Shown here piece by piece: positions 1-11,473 of a stretch of 64,000 nucleotides of DNA. The notes under the pieces are model-generated. The model worked only from the letters and a program-made list of their open reading frames with translations. It was not told the origin of the DNA and ran no database searches. This DNA is from Bathymodiolus brooksi. Lineage: Eukaryota; Mollusca; Bivalvia; Mytilida; Modiolidae. Made by a program: the position numbers and the translations under genes. Where the stretch lies: contig OY804582.1 of NCBI GenBank assembly GCA_963680875.1, positions 49,618,646-49,682,645 on the forward strand, given 5' to 3'. Each line of letters opens with the position of its first letter. The first letter of the stretch is position 1.

Positions 1-370
1 TATTTTTATTGAACATGAATATGCATGCAGAAAGTTAAAAAAGTATGTGGTAATTGCGTGTCACGAGCGTCTTTGTGGAAAACAACAAGACCATACTTTA
101 TCATAACAAATATCATAATTATCAAAAATACGTATACTGTCATTTAAAGCATCTCTGATTCTTTCTATTTATTGAAAGGGACGTTTATTTCTTTCCTTAA
201 TAGCTGTCATGGTAACTTCAAAATCCTGTCAGTTATTTTTCCGAATATATTTTGACTTAATTATAAATGCGGTTTTGTAATTTGAACTTTATTTTTTTTC
301 TTATCGACAAGCTAGTGCTATATGATTTTGAAGTTGCTTGCTCCATATCTATTATATCCCTTACCATATC

Positions 371-632
371 GTTGGTGCAATTTATAGTGAGCTCGAGTGA
401 TGCACATCGTGGGTTCGAGTCTGGGATGGGTCAAACCAATGGCTAGAAATTGGTATTTGCTGCTTCTAGGCTAAGTACACACTTTTAAGGAGAAAGAGGA
501 AACTTGTGTCGCGGAATTGTGATAATGTGTCCTGGTGACTTAAATTCGCACAGATTCTTGCTTCAATGAGCAACCACAATAATAATTAAACAAATCGTGT
601 TCGCTTAGTAAAAACGACCATCATCATCAGCT
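371..632 (+). mobile_element. tRNA-derived SINE, unit 1
   Basis: A tRNA-like head carries a B-box-like GGGTTCGAGTC at 411-421. The body reads GGTATTTGCTGCTTCTAGGC, then has AAGGAGAAAGAGG and TAATGTGTCC segments. It ends near a short ATC run. The body resembles SINEs I recall from bivalve genomes, but this was not searched. The head lacks a foldable acceptor stem, so this is not a tRNA gene. Confidence 0.6.
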
Positions 633-745
633 CAAAGAACTGCAACCTATCTCGCCGATTTATTGCTGAACAATTGCTCATTTTCACATTAAATAACAAA
701 CACTCTCTGACTGCCCTATTACATACCGCCAGGATATAAACATCT

Positions 746-3068
746 GTAGCCCTTTTCACAAAAATAAGTATAGTCCTAACTTTTTCACTTAAGATTATCG
801 TACGACAATTCCTAAGTTTTTTTCACAAAGATTATCTTACGACCAATTTTAATCTTACGACTAAAATTACGCTTACGATAAAAAAAAATCCTTCCTTTGG
901 TGTACTCGATGCAACATTATGTGATAAATTTTGACGGTGACTTGCGACAGGCCAATGGTTTTCTCCGGGTACTCCAGTTTTTTCCACAAATAAAACTGAC
1001 CGATATATTGTTGAAAGGGGCGTTAAACACCATAAACCATCTTCCTTGGCAACCTAGTTTCATTTTCATCGCATAATGTCTTTGTATTGCTTTCAGTATT
1101 ATCTGAACTAAGATTTCTATGAAAACCTTGTTAGAAAGACCAAAGAGGTAACTTTATCACAGACAGCCTCAGAGAATATACACAAACTAAGTTATTAAAT
1201 CAGATTAGAAATGCGAAAGTCTACATGTTTCTGACGCTCAAACAGAAATATTCTATAAAACATCCCCGGCACTATTTTATTAGCTGCTTTTATGCTATGA
1301 TGTGTTTGTAGGTTTATATATAATTTTATTCTTATATATGAATCGGTCACCAATAACTGCACAAAATATGAACAAGTATGATTTTCGTATAGAGGAAAAT
1401 GTATAATGCATGTAGATTAAAATGATATATGATAATTATCATTACTTGAGGTTATTCGTCATCATCCACGCGTGGTCACTTTTGGTAGAAGCATTGTTTT
1501 AAGGGAGTGCATTTGGAGTTTGAAAGAAACCTATTCCTATATATTATCCATGCTGGATAAATCATTTCATCGTTGTGTTTCAGCAAAATATTTACACTCA
1601 CATCGTATTTCTTTTACATCCGTTTTTCAAACCTATCCCCTCTCCTCAACAAATATGTAAACGCCGATTCTCTACTATTAAAGGAATAGTTACTTGCCAA
1701 TTAAATGTAAGTTGTTTTTATTAATCTTAATATTAGCACCTGGTAGTTTATAAGATGTTCTACATATTAGCAGAAAGGCAGTGGCTCTGTTTACAACTGA
1801 AAGTTTTGTATGATTAGGCATCCAAATCATTTCCTTAATTCTATTAGAAAGTGCTAAGAATAGCTTAAAATAGTTCTGACAATGAATTTTGTTTATGTAA
1901 CATTCCATCTTTATTCAAATTCAAGTCATGGGTACCGCATCTTTCTGGATCCAATAATAATAATAATGTTGTCGAATCATTAAAGATTTTTACTAAAAGT
2001 CTACAGGAAGAAGGAATATATGCTTAGTATATTTTTGTATTAAACATTATTAACGAGCTTGATATTAGTGGTGATTTCGTAAATACATATATAACCAATT
2101 TGACAAATGTAAAGTAAATTACACGATATTCTATGATTTAACAATATGTGTCCATGTAGTAAGATAGAAACGTACATATATGAAAGTAACATTATAGGAA
2201 ACTTTAATATGTTACTGATATAATTTATCCCGATGTTTCTCAGATAAACCAAGTTAGATGTGTTTATCATCGATCAATCATGAAGACTAAAAAATATCCC
2301 TGTTATATATTAATATAACAGAAGAATGTACACATGTATTACCAAGAGTGTCGATGATCATCGAAGTTGCCAGAAATTAATAAATTGTATTACAAATACA
2401 AAAGCAATAACGAAACGATATTATTGCATCCAGAAATTACCAGTCCTATAACGGCTTTTTAAACAACATCTTTGTATTAGCAAAAAAAAGCATAGGAAAA
2501 GAAAAATCCATCCCATGTTGTCAAGTAGTCTTTTCGATTGTCGACCGTTCCCAATTTTGAAATCTAAAATAAAAAGAATTATCCTCACTTTTTTGTCAGA
2601 TGATATGTAAACAATACACTTTGTTGCATTGAAAATGTAAATGTACGGAATATATCGTTATAGACTCTGTTATTAGACACGCCAAAGAGGAGTTAACAAC
2701 AATATTATGTGTAGCGTCTGTTTGTATGAAACCAGATTTATTTCAATAAACATTTATCAATATGTGTAATAAGGTTTGTCATACGGTCAGAGAAAATGCG
2801 CTAACGGTGAATGATTCTCTTATTTTTAAACCGAAGCGCCAATCCATCGTCCTTCTTTTTTGTTCTTTTTTTTACTTACGATAAAAGATAAGACAAATAT
2901 TTCTCTTACGTTCGACATTTTACACTTACGACAGGGTAGTTTTACACGTAAAGTTAGGACAAATTTTAAACTTAAGATTATCGTAAGTATGTTTGTGAAA
3001 CTCTTTATGATCTTAGTTTTACACTTACGACAATTTTTCATCGTAAGAATTTTTGTGAAAAGTGCTAC
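746..3068. mobile_element. Element with long TTACGA-rich inverted ends, unit 1
   Basis: The outer ends are inverted copies: GTAGCCCTTTTCACAAAAA at the left, and the complement of TTTTTGTGAAAAGTGCTAC at the right. Each arm is roughly 150-200 bp. The arms are built from degenerate subrepeats containing TTACGA or TCGTAA and TTTTCACAAA. No transposase is recognisable in the 2-kb interior, so it looks like a non-autonomous DNA transposon or foldback element. No target-site duplication is evident. The interior holds the 3' part of a different SINE near the left arm and otherwise unassigned AT-rich sequence. Confidence 0.6.
909..1041 (+). mobile_element. SINE 3' fragment, unit 1
   Basis: It matches the 3' half of the full SINE at about 31790-31985: GCAACATTATGTGATAA, then TCTCCGGGTACTCCAG, AAACTGACC, ATATTGTTGAAAG and GCGTTAAACACC. 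The tRNA-like head is missing. It lies just inside the left inverted repeat of the 746-3068 element. Confidence 0.65.
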
Positions 3069-3894
3069 TGACTGATTGTGTCTTCATGTTCTGATTCTTC
3101 TACGTGGACATCCTGTTGTTCTTTTAGATGTTCACCTTCAAAACACTTAAGTTCATCAAACAGGAATAAAACTTATATACTACTAACATGTCTGACTATT
3201 AGCGCATCATTTTCACCTTCATCGCAGATAGAACAAAGAGTGTTACACTCGAATGTACTGTTTGAACGCTAGTCCCATGCGTCTCTGATGTATTTCATTT
3301 ACAATATATCGTTTCTGACCAATATCAAAGACACACCAAAGACAGCAACGTCATCCGGGACAAGATTGTCTACGAGTGATAGCCTGTTATTTTGATCCAG
3401 CATAAATAGGCTGACAACAACCTGTCTCACAGAGATCTAGCATCACTAGAAAATTAAGAAAACAAATATCAAATGAGCTATTTTATTTTAGAAAGATTGT
3501 TGTATTACTCGACACAAACGATTGGTTCCCTCGTAAACACCGCCATTCAATATAAATATGGTCCTTACATGGGTGAAGAAGCAAAGATGGGATTATTTTC
3601 TTCAGGTTTTAATTCCTTATTCCATTTTAAAGGGTCAATATCAGTTATTTCTGACAATAACATTTGACACTTAAAATTAACCATTTGATTTTAATTGGCT
3701 ATATTGTCTATGCCCTCTGTTTTCGTGGCTTCCAAAGACTTTTATATTATTTGGCTTTTTTACTCTGGGCGTACTTTATGAAGGTTATTCCAGAAACGTG
3801 TCGCGCGCACTGAATTAGATATCTGCGTATTTATTTTAAACCTACTACATTATTGGATGTCGTAGCCATAATTCTTTTATATCAATGAACAAAA

Positions 3895-4242
3895 TAAATT
3901 CATTTTTAAACATTTAACAAAATCTGTTTCCAGAGTCAATTTGCTAATCACAGCCCATTCAATTAGTTTGTTTAATGGTTCTACACGTGTCTGATTTGAA
4001 ATGGGTAACTTGGTTAATAACTTCTCCATATAAATATGGATGAAAATTACATGCAGCATTATTATAAATTAACAATTAGCAATTATCTTTTTACATTTAG
4101 CAAAATCTGCCCCAAAGAAACATTTGCTTATCATAGCCCATTCAATTATGTTTTCAATGATTTCACACGTGACATATTGAAAATGGTTAACTTGGTTGAT
4201 ATTGTTTCCATATGAATATGGATGGAATTAACATGCATAATT
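3895..4242. repeat. Two-copy tandem duplication of about 187 bp, unit 1
   Basis: Two diverged copies each contain an ACATTTA(A/G)CAAAATCTG start, then CAGCCCATTCAATTA or TAGCCCATTCAATTA, an ACACGTG core and AACTTGGTT. Each ends with a CCATAT..ATATGGATG palindromic segment. No coding potential is seen. Confidence 0.7.
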
Positions 4243-4928
4243 GTATGCATACATAAGATCTTTATAGTAGTAGTAACATATAGTGCAAGTTTAAAAAAAA
4301 ATAATTAAAGCATATCGGCAAAAATGTGTTCCATAAAAAATATAGTCGAACATGACATTTCATTTGCTTAATTAGTACGAAAGGATATGCGTGTACATGA
4401 ACATCACTCTCGGTTTTTTGATTGTGTCCGAGTTGCTCATCTTGTTATTATTTGTGTGTGTGTGATGTCCTATTAGGTGTGAGAGTTCCGTGTTGTGAAG
4501 TCCGTTGCGATTCCACATAAAGTGTTCGGTACATCTTTACATGTAGTTGGTGGTAGTAGAGCTCTTGTCTTATTTACGTTAGTTGTGGTTATTTTGCGGA
4601 TAGTGGTGCCCAACACACATTGTGTTTTGTTGTTGTTTTGTTTGTCTGCAGCTTGTGTATTCTATGCTGCCAGTTTCTCTTGATTGTCAATTCGGTATTT
4701 TGTAACGTTTATGTACACTTATGCACAAAGTCAAGTAAAGGAACAGCTTTTTTATTATTTTTTTGCATATTTTGTTATTTTGCTTCATAAACAATCACGT
4801 GTATGTCACTTTCCTATTAATACCGTGAATTTGAAATATGTCAATTTACGTCCTTACATATTTAAAGTCGGATGCAAATTTCTTATGCACAGAAGGTATG
4901 TGTATGTTGTATTTGTTTTTCTTTTATT

Positions 4929-5140
4929 TCATTTAAGAATTGAATGAATTTTTTGTAGTTTTATTACCGTGTAAAAGCGTGGACTGAAGCATATTTTGTA
5001 TGAAGCTACACAAAATGCATTGAATTCTGATAATTGGCCATGAACGAGTCCTCTCCATTGTGATCTGTCTTGCACCTGTCTGGTTGCCTCTGCCCATGTG
5101 TTGAATCCTAGCTGTTTCCTTTCTTTTTCTACCGATCTCT
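4929..5140 (-). pseudogene. LINE-like reverse transcriptase C-terminal tail, unit 1
   Basis: One minus-strand frame reads QLGFNTWAEATRQVQDRSQW and ends at a stop at 4929-4931. The W-x-E-A...Q-DRSQWR pattern resembles the extreme C-terminus of non-LTR (LINE) reverse transcriptases as I recall them; this was not searched. It is joined directly to a truncated Ty3/Gypsy RT at about 5140. It could be a 5'-truncated LINE insertion or a recombination product. The family assignment is tentative. Confidence 0.45.
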
Positions 5141-5519
5141 AAACATATCTAAACAGGAGATGAAGGTAGTTCCGCGTAGCTGGTCAATACATGATTCAAT
5201 GCGAGGCAACGGAAACGCATCTTTATGGGTAACAGAGTTAAGTTTTCTATAATCCATACAATAGCGAATTTTTCCGTCCTTCTTCATGCAGATTACAGGA
5301 GCCGCAGCCCATTCCGATGAGGAAGGTTGAATTATTTTCTTTCCCAATAAGTCCATCACATACAGTTTTTCTTCTTCCTCAAACCCAAAACGGTGTCCTT
5401 CTTAGTCTTTCCTTTATTGGTGTAGCATTACCTGTATCCATACGGTATGTCTGTGAAGTGGTCAATATCCATGTCATCAACTGAAAAGGTACATTGAAAC
5501 TTTATTAATCATTTTATCA
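5141..5519 (-). pseudogene. Ty3/Gypsy reverse transcriptase fragment, unit 1
   Basis: On the minus strand an upstream TGNATPI segment in another frame is followed by an open stretch with IIQPSSSEWAAAPVI, KKDGKIRYCMDYRKLN, and DAFPLPRIESCIDQL. It ends at FISCLDMF, the start of RT motif A. These are standard Ty3/Gypsy RT landmarks. Everything after motif A is gone, including motifs B and C, RNase H and integrase, so it cannot be active. It is cut on the upstream side by the satellite at 5520. Frameshifts separate its two parts. Confidence 0.85.
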
Positions 5520-7094
5520 GTTGATAACACTACTTACCACATCGTGTATGTCAAACTAATGTTGTTATCAATATCATACTATAACATAGCATGTCAGTAT
5601 CATTTACAAATGACGTCATATGCCATGTTGTATGTCAGATCAATATGTCTGATTTAATGATGAATATACACACATGTGTTACGGATAACACTACCTACAC
5701 AATGTTGTATGTCAGAGCACTTTGTCAAATTTCATGGTGAATGTACACATATGTGTTACTGGTAACACTACTTACCACATGGTGTATGTCAGACTAATGT
5801 TGTTATTAATATCATACTATAACATAGCATGTCAGTATTATTCACAAATGACGTTATATACCATGTTGTATGTCAGATCAATATGTCTGATGTAATGATG
5901 AATATACAAACATGTGCTACCGATAACACTACTTACCCCCTGTTGTATTTCAGATCAATATGTCAGATTTATTGATGAATGTACATACATATGTTACTAA
6001 TAACACTACTTACACCATGGTGTTTGTCGGATCAATATGTCAGATTTAATGATAAATGTACACACAAATGGTACTGATTACACTACTTACACCATGTTCT
6101 ATGTCAGATCACTATATCTGATTTAATGATGAATGTACACACACATGCGTTGCTGATAACACTACTTAAACCCTGGTGTATGTCGGATCAATATGTCAGA
6201 TGTAATTATAAATGTACAAACATGTGCTACTGGTAACACTTATTGCACCATGTTGTTTCTTAGATCAGTATGTCTGATTTAATGATGAATATACACACAT
6301 GTGTTACTTATAACACAATCTACACCATCTAACTAGCACCATGGTGTGGTGTATGTCAGATCACTATGTCTGTTTAATGATGAATGTACACACATGTGTT
6401 ATTGATAACACTACTTTCAACACGTTGTGTGACAGATCAATATGTCATATTTAATGATGAATTTACACACACGTGTTACTGATAACAATGTTTAAACCAT
6501 GTTGTATGTTAGATCACTATGTCCGATTTGATGATGAATGTACAAAGATATGTTACTGATAACACTACTTACACTATGTTATATGCCATATCACGATGTC
6601 TGATTTAATGATGAATATACACACATGTGTTACTTATAGCACAATCTACACCATCTAACTAGCACCATGGTGTGGTGTATGTCAAATCACTATGTCTGTT
6701 TAATGATGAATGTAAACACACGTGTTACTGATAAGATTACTTTCATCATGTTGTGTGTCAGATCAATATGCCATATTTAATGATGAATGCACAAACAGTT
6801 ACTGATTACACTTCCATATCACGATGTCTGATTTAATGATGAATATACACACATGTGTTACTGATAACACTACGTATACCATGTTGCATGACAGATCTGT
6901 ATGTCAGAATTAATGATGAATGTACTCACATGTGTTACTGTTAACACTACTTCAACCATGTTGTACGTCATATCACTATGTCAGATTTAATGATGTATGT
7001 ACACATATGTTTTACTGATAACACTACTTACACCATTTTGTATGCCATATCACTGTGTCTGATTTAATGATGAATGTACGCATATGTGTTACTT
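5520..7094. repeat. 77-bp satellite array, block 1
   Basis: This is a degenerate tandem array with a basic period of about 77 bp. Typical monomer landmarks are ACACCATGGTGT, ATGTCAGATCACT, ATGTCAGATGTAATGATGAA, GTACACACATGTGTTACTG and ATAACACTACTTAC. Longer-range repeats are visible: a 238-bp unit (5527 and 5765) containing an unusual AT-rich insert, and a unit of about 330 bp (around 6265 and 6592) carrying the CTAACTAGCACCATGGTG variant. No coding function is seen. Confidence 0.9.
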
Positions 7095-8616
7095 TTTTAT
7101 TTTATTTATATTTCACCTGTACACAATTTACCTCAGGGTGCAACGAAACTTCAAAGGTTTTCAAATATTTACAATTGACAAATATAATTAAATAGATAAG
7201 TGCTGGTAGCAAGGATACAATACCATAAGCAAATAAATCATATGTTATCTCCCATATTCAATTTATAAACATACATATATGTTATTCTTATTACACAGTA
7301 AACAATGAAAGGAACTATGAATACAACTAAGTTCATAATGTATCCAATAATAACAGTAATTTCATAATATCATATAAGTTTCGAACTTTTGAATTTTTAA
7401 TCATCATTTGTATGCTATTTGTGAGTTCATTTTTTAAATTTGTGATAAATATTGGTTCCCTCTAAAAGCTTATGTAATTTCTTGTTTTCCAAATTACCTA
7501 TTTTAATATACAAATGATCAAATTCACTAAAAGTAGGTCTGCAGTTATTTCTCCCTCATACAACCCAAGGATTACATTTTTCTCAACAAGTACTATATTC
7601 TTTTCAAAAATGATATTAACAATGTGTTTTAATTCATCTAAGACATGCTTAGTTTTATGACACATGTAACACAAATGCATAAGGAACTCTATTTCATTTT
7701 TTACAAAAATGACATTGACAATTTGATTTTTCCATTTTTAATAATCTATATTCTGAATAGAATATGTTATGGAAACATTTCCATTGGAACTGGATAATGA
7801 TTTGTTTGCATTTAATCTTTTTCAGTATATATCAATTGATATCCAGTTAAATATCTTTTCATAAAATATCTCCCATTTTAATTGACATTTTGGAGTGAAT
7901 GCTTTATCTATTACTTTCTGGATATTCTTCAGCTTCAGTTCTTTTGGAACACTGATGCTATAATTTTCATTTCGAATATTTAAATTACTATCTATTATTA
8001 AACCTTATTATTTGCTCATCTTTTCGTTTTCATCTGATCTTAATTTCTTTACAAAAAATTCTGGTTTTTATTTTTTTATTTTTGCGCAATCTGATATACA
8101 GTACCTTTCATCATCCAGTCTATTAAATATAGTCTTATTTTCAACAGAGGTTTTATTATTTTTGACCCATATATCGTTTATATTAAATATATTATTTCTC
8201 AAAAACGATTGGAAAAAGTGGATTTCTATTAAATTTGATATCAGAGTTACCAAATATGTTTTTATCTAAAATATAATTTAGAACATGACCTAAAAAATAA
8301 TGTTCCATGCTTGAATGTCGTCTCGATAGTATTTTGGAATGGATGCGATATCCTAACCTTTAATATTGGAGCATTTACAAAGAAAGCAAATCAACCAGTG
8401 TTTACCTATCGCATCTCACTACTAATTATTGTGTAGATAAATTGTACCTGTTTACTTTTGACAAAAGTGTCTATGTTAAACATTTCCACCCCTTTTCATT
8501 ATTATTTAAGCAGCATACGTTTCTTTCTATTTGGTTTGGTTTATTGTCTCAAATGAATTTCCAAATCAAATCATTCACCTCTTTTTTATATTTTTCTGGC
8601 ACCACCTCATTTCACT
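7095..8616 (-). mobile_element. LINE 3' fragment inside the satellite, copy 1
   Basis: On the minus strand broken frames encode the region after RT and the C-terminus of a non-LTR retrotransposon. A stretch near 7630-7790 gives FQWKCFHNIFYSEYRLLKME, and C-Q-C-H-F-C, then LMHLCYMCH, which fits the cysteine/histidine C-terminal zf-RVT-like region. The frame at 7498-7680 contains YEGEITADLLLVNL. The element's 3' end lies at the left, where the minus strand ends in an A-rich tail (AAATAAAATAAAAAA). L1/Tx1-like is my best guess. It is 5'-truncated and carries stops and frameshifts. Confidence 0.7.
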
Positions 8617-9388
8617 GTGTTACATGTCAGATCACTATGTCTGATTTAATGTTGCATGTACACATATGTTTACTGATAACACTACTTACACCATGGTGTA
8701 TTGCATATCACTATGTCAGATGTAATGATTAACACACACACACACACACACATATATCTTACTGATAACACTGCTTCAACCATGCTGTATGTCACATCAC
8801 TATGACAGATTTAATGATGAATGTACGCACATGTTTTATTGAGGACACTACCTACACCATGTTATATGTCAGATCACTATGTCAGATGCAATGAAGAATG
8901 TACACACATGTTTTACTGATAGCATTACTTACATCATACTCTATGTCATATCACTATGTGAGATGTAATGATGAGTATGCACACATGTTTTACTGATAAC
9001 ACTACTAACACCATGGTGTATGTCAGATCACTATGTCAGATATAATGATGAACTCACACACATATTTTACTGATAACACTACTTACATCATGGTGTATGT
9101 CAGATCACTATGTCAGATGTAATAATGAATGTACACACATGTGTTACGGATGACACTCCTTACACTATGGCATATGTCAGATCACTCTGTCAGATGTAAT
9201 GATGAATGTACACACAGGTTTTACTGATAACACTACCTACACCATGTTGTTTGTCAGATCACTCTGGCAGATGCAATGATGAATATACACACACATTTTA
9301 CTGATAACACTACTTACTCCATGGGATGATGTGCGTGAGATCATTATATCAGATCCAATGATGAATGTACACACATGTGATACTGATA
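8617..9388. repeat. 77-bp satellite array, block 2
   Basis: This continues the same satellite between two LINE fragments. Monomers here are more regular than in block 1; successive ATGGTGT landmarks near 9012 and 9089 are exactly 77 bp apart. A (CA)n run occurs inside one monomer near 8729-8752. Confidence 0.9.
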
Positions 9389-10605
9389 CTAATTTTTCCC
9401 TGTAAATACGTTTATAATATTTTATATAATTTCTTGTTTTCCATGCTGCCCATTTTAATATACAAATGATCAAATTCACTAAAAGTAGGTCTGCAGTTAT
9501 TTCTCCCTCATACACAACAAGGATTACGTTTTCCTCAACTAGTACTATATTATTTTCAAAAATGATATTAAACATGTGTTTTAATTCATTTAAGACATGT
9601 TTATTTTGATGACACCTGTAAAACAAATGCATAAGGGACTCTATTTCATTTTTACAAAAGTGTCATTTACAATTTGATTTTCCTATTTCTTGTAATCTAT
9701 ATTCTGGATAAAAAATGTTATGCTAACATGTCCATTGGAACTGGATAATGCTTTGTATACATTTAATCTTGTTCAGTATATACCAATTGATATGCAGTTA
9801 AATATCTTTTCATAAGATATCTTCCATTTTAATTGACATTTTGGAGTGATTGCTTTATCTATTAATTTCTGGATATTCTTTAGTTTAAGTTCTGTTGGGA
9901 CAATCGTTTTATTATTTTGATTTATAATATTCAAATTACTATCTATTGTTAAGCCTAATGATTCGTTCATCTTTTCGTGTTCATCTCATCTTAATTTCTT
10001 TAGAACATTTTCTGGTTTTTATTTTTTTATTGATGCGCAATCTGATATCCAGTTCCTTTCATCATCCAGTCTATTAAACATAGTCTGATTTTCAACAAAG
10101 GTTTTATTGTTTTTGTCAGTATATATCGTATATTTTAAATATATTTGGAAAAAAGTTGATTCCTATTAAATTTGATATCAGAGTTACCAAATATGTTTTT
10201 ATCTAAAATGTCATTTTAAGACTCTGTAGAACATGACCCAACAAAAAATGCTTCATGCTTGTATATCATCTCGATATTATTTTGGAATGGATGCGATATC
10301 TAAACCTTTAATATCGGGGCATCTACAAAGAACAAAAAACCAACTCCAAATTTGTTATCGTGTTTCTGTAACCAGTGTTTGCCTATTATCGCATTCCATG
10401 AATCCATCTCATTGTTAATTATTCTGCATATAAATTTTATCTGTTTACTTTTGACAAAAGTGTCTATGTTAATCATTTCCACACCTTTTCATTATTATCT
10501 AAGCACCATACGTTTCTTTCTATTTGGTTTGGTTTATTGTCTCAAATGAATTTCCAAATCAAATCATTCACCTCTTTTTTTAATTTCTCTGGTACCCCCT
10601 AATTT
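9389..10605 (-). mobile_element. LINE 3' fragment inside the satellite, copy 2
   Basis: This is homologous to 7095-8616 along its length, including YEGEITADLLLVNL and a frame at 9773-9970 with LKNIQKLIDKAITPKCQLKW. The left end is shorter: the A-rich tail and about 340 bp of 3' sequence present in copy 1 are absent. The right end meets the satellite at the same LINE position and monomer phase as copy 1. Confidence 0.7.
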
Positions 10606-11473
10606 TACCATGTTAGATGTCAGATCAATATGTCTGATTTAATGATGAATGTACACACATGTTACTGATAACACCACTTACACCATGTTGTATGTCAGAT
10701 CACTATGTCTAATTTAATGATGAATGAACACGCAAGTGTTACTGCTAACACTATTTACACCATGGTGTATTTAAGATCACTATGTCAGATGTTATGATGA
10801 ACACACACATATGTTACTGATAACACTACTTACATCATGGTGTATGTTAGATCACTATGTCAGATGTAATGATGAATGTACACAAATGTCTAACTGATAA
10901 CAATACTTCAGCCATGTTGTATGTCAGATCACTATGTCAGACTCAATGATGAATGTACACACATGTGTTACTGGTGACAGTCCTTACATCATGGTTTATG
11001 TCAGATCACTATGTCAGATGTAATGAGGAATATACACACCGCTGTTACTGATGATATTCCTTACACCATGGTGTATGTCAGATCACTATCGCAGATGTAA
11101 TGATGAATGTAAACACATGTCTTACTGATAGCACTACCTAAACCATGTTGTATATCAGATCACTATGTCAGATGTACTCATGAATGTACGCGCACGTTTT
11201 ACTGATAACACTACCTACGCCATATTGTATGTCAGATCACTATATCAGATGTAATGAGGAATGTACACACATGTTTTACTGATAACACTACTTACACCGT
11301 GGTATGGTGTGTGGGATTACTATGTCAGATGGAATGTTGAATGTACACACATGTGTTACTGATAACACTGCTTACACCAAGTTATATTTCAGATCGATAT
11401 GTCTGATTTAATGATGAATATACACACATGTGTTACTGATAACACTACCTACACAATGTTGTATGTCAGATCA
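10606..11473. repeat. 77-bp satellite array, block 3
   Basis: This is the third block of the satellite. It ends near 11473, where the repeat ATGTCAGATCA runs into non-repetitive sequence (TTTCAATTCAAACTG). No satellite monomers were noticed elsewhere in the window, including unit 2. Confidence 0.9.

Larger units (their letters stand above)
1..5519. repeat. Segmental duplication block A, unit 1
   Basis: This block aligns colinearly with 37315-42806 with scattered substitutions and small indels. It begins at the window edge, so its true left end is unknown. Homology stops abruptly at 5519, just after a run reading TTATTAATCATTTT. Beyond that point this unit enters satellite DNA, while the other unit continues into a Ty3/Gypsy element. 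It contains a SINE, a long-TIR element, a small tandem duplication and a chimaeric retroelement remnant. No host gene is visible. Confidence 0.9.

Noticed and set aside
1690..1908. 72-residue minus-strand frame conserved at 39003-39221
   Set aside because: Both copies belong to the same duplication, so similarity is expected. Several of the few differences change amino acids, and no motif is recognised.
4495..4683. Hydrophobic 62-residue frame that could be a small membrane protein
   Set aside because: The T-rich, low-complexity sequence is not maintained as a frame in unit 2 (near 41800-41980) and has no supporting features.
9237..9632. 131-residue minus-strand frame
   Set aside because: It crosses the border from LINE fragment into satellite; only the LINE part is meaningful.
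5520..11473. Regular repeats resembling a CRISPR array
   Set aside because: The whole 77-bp monomer is repeated, with no unique spacers, in clearly eukaryotic DNA.
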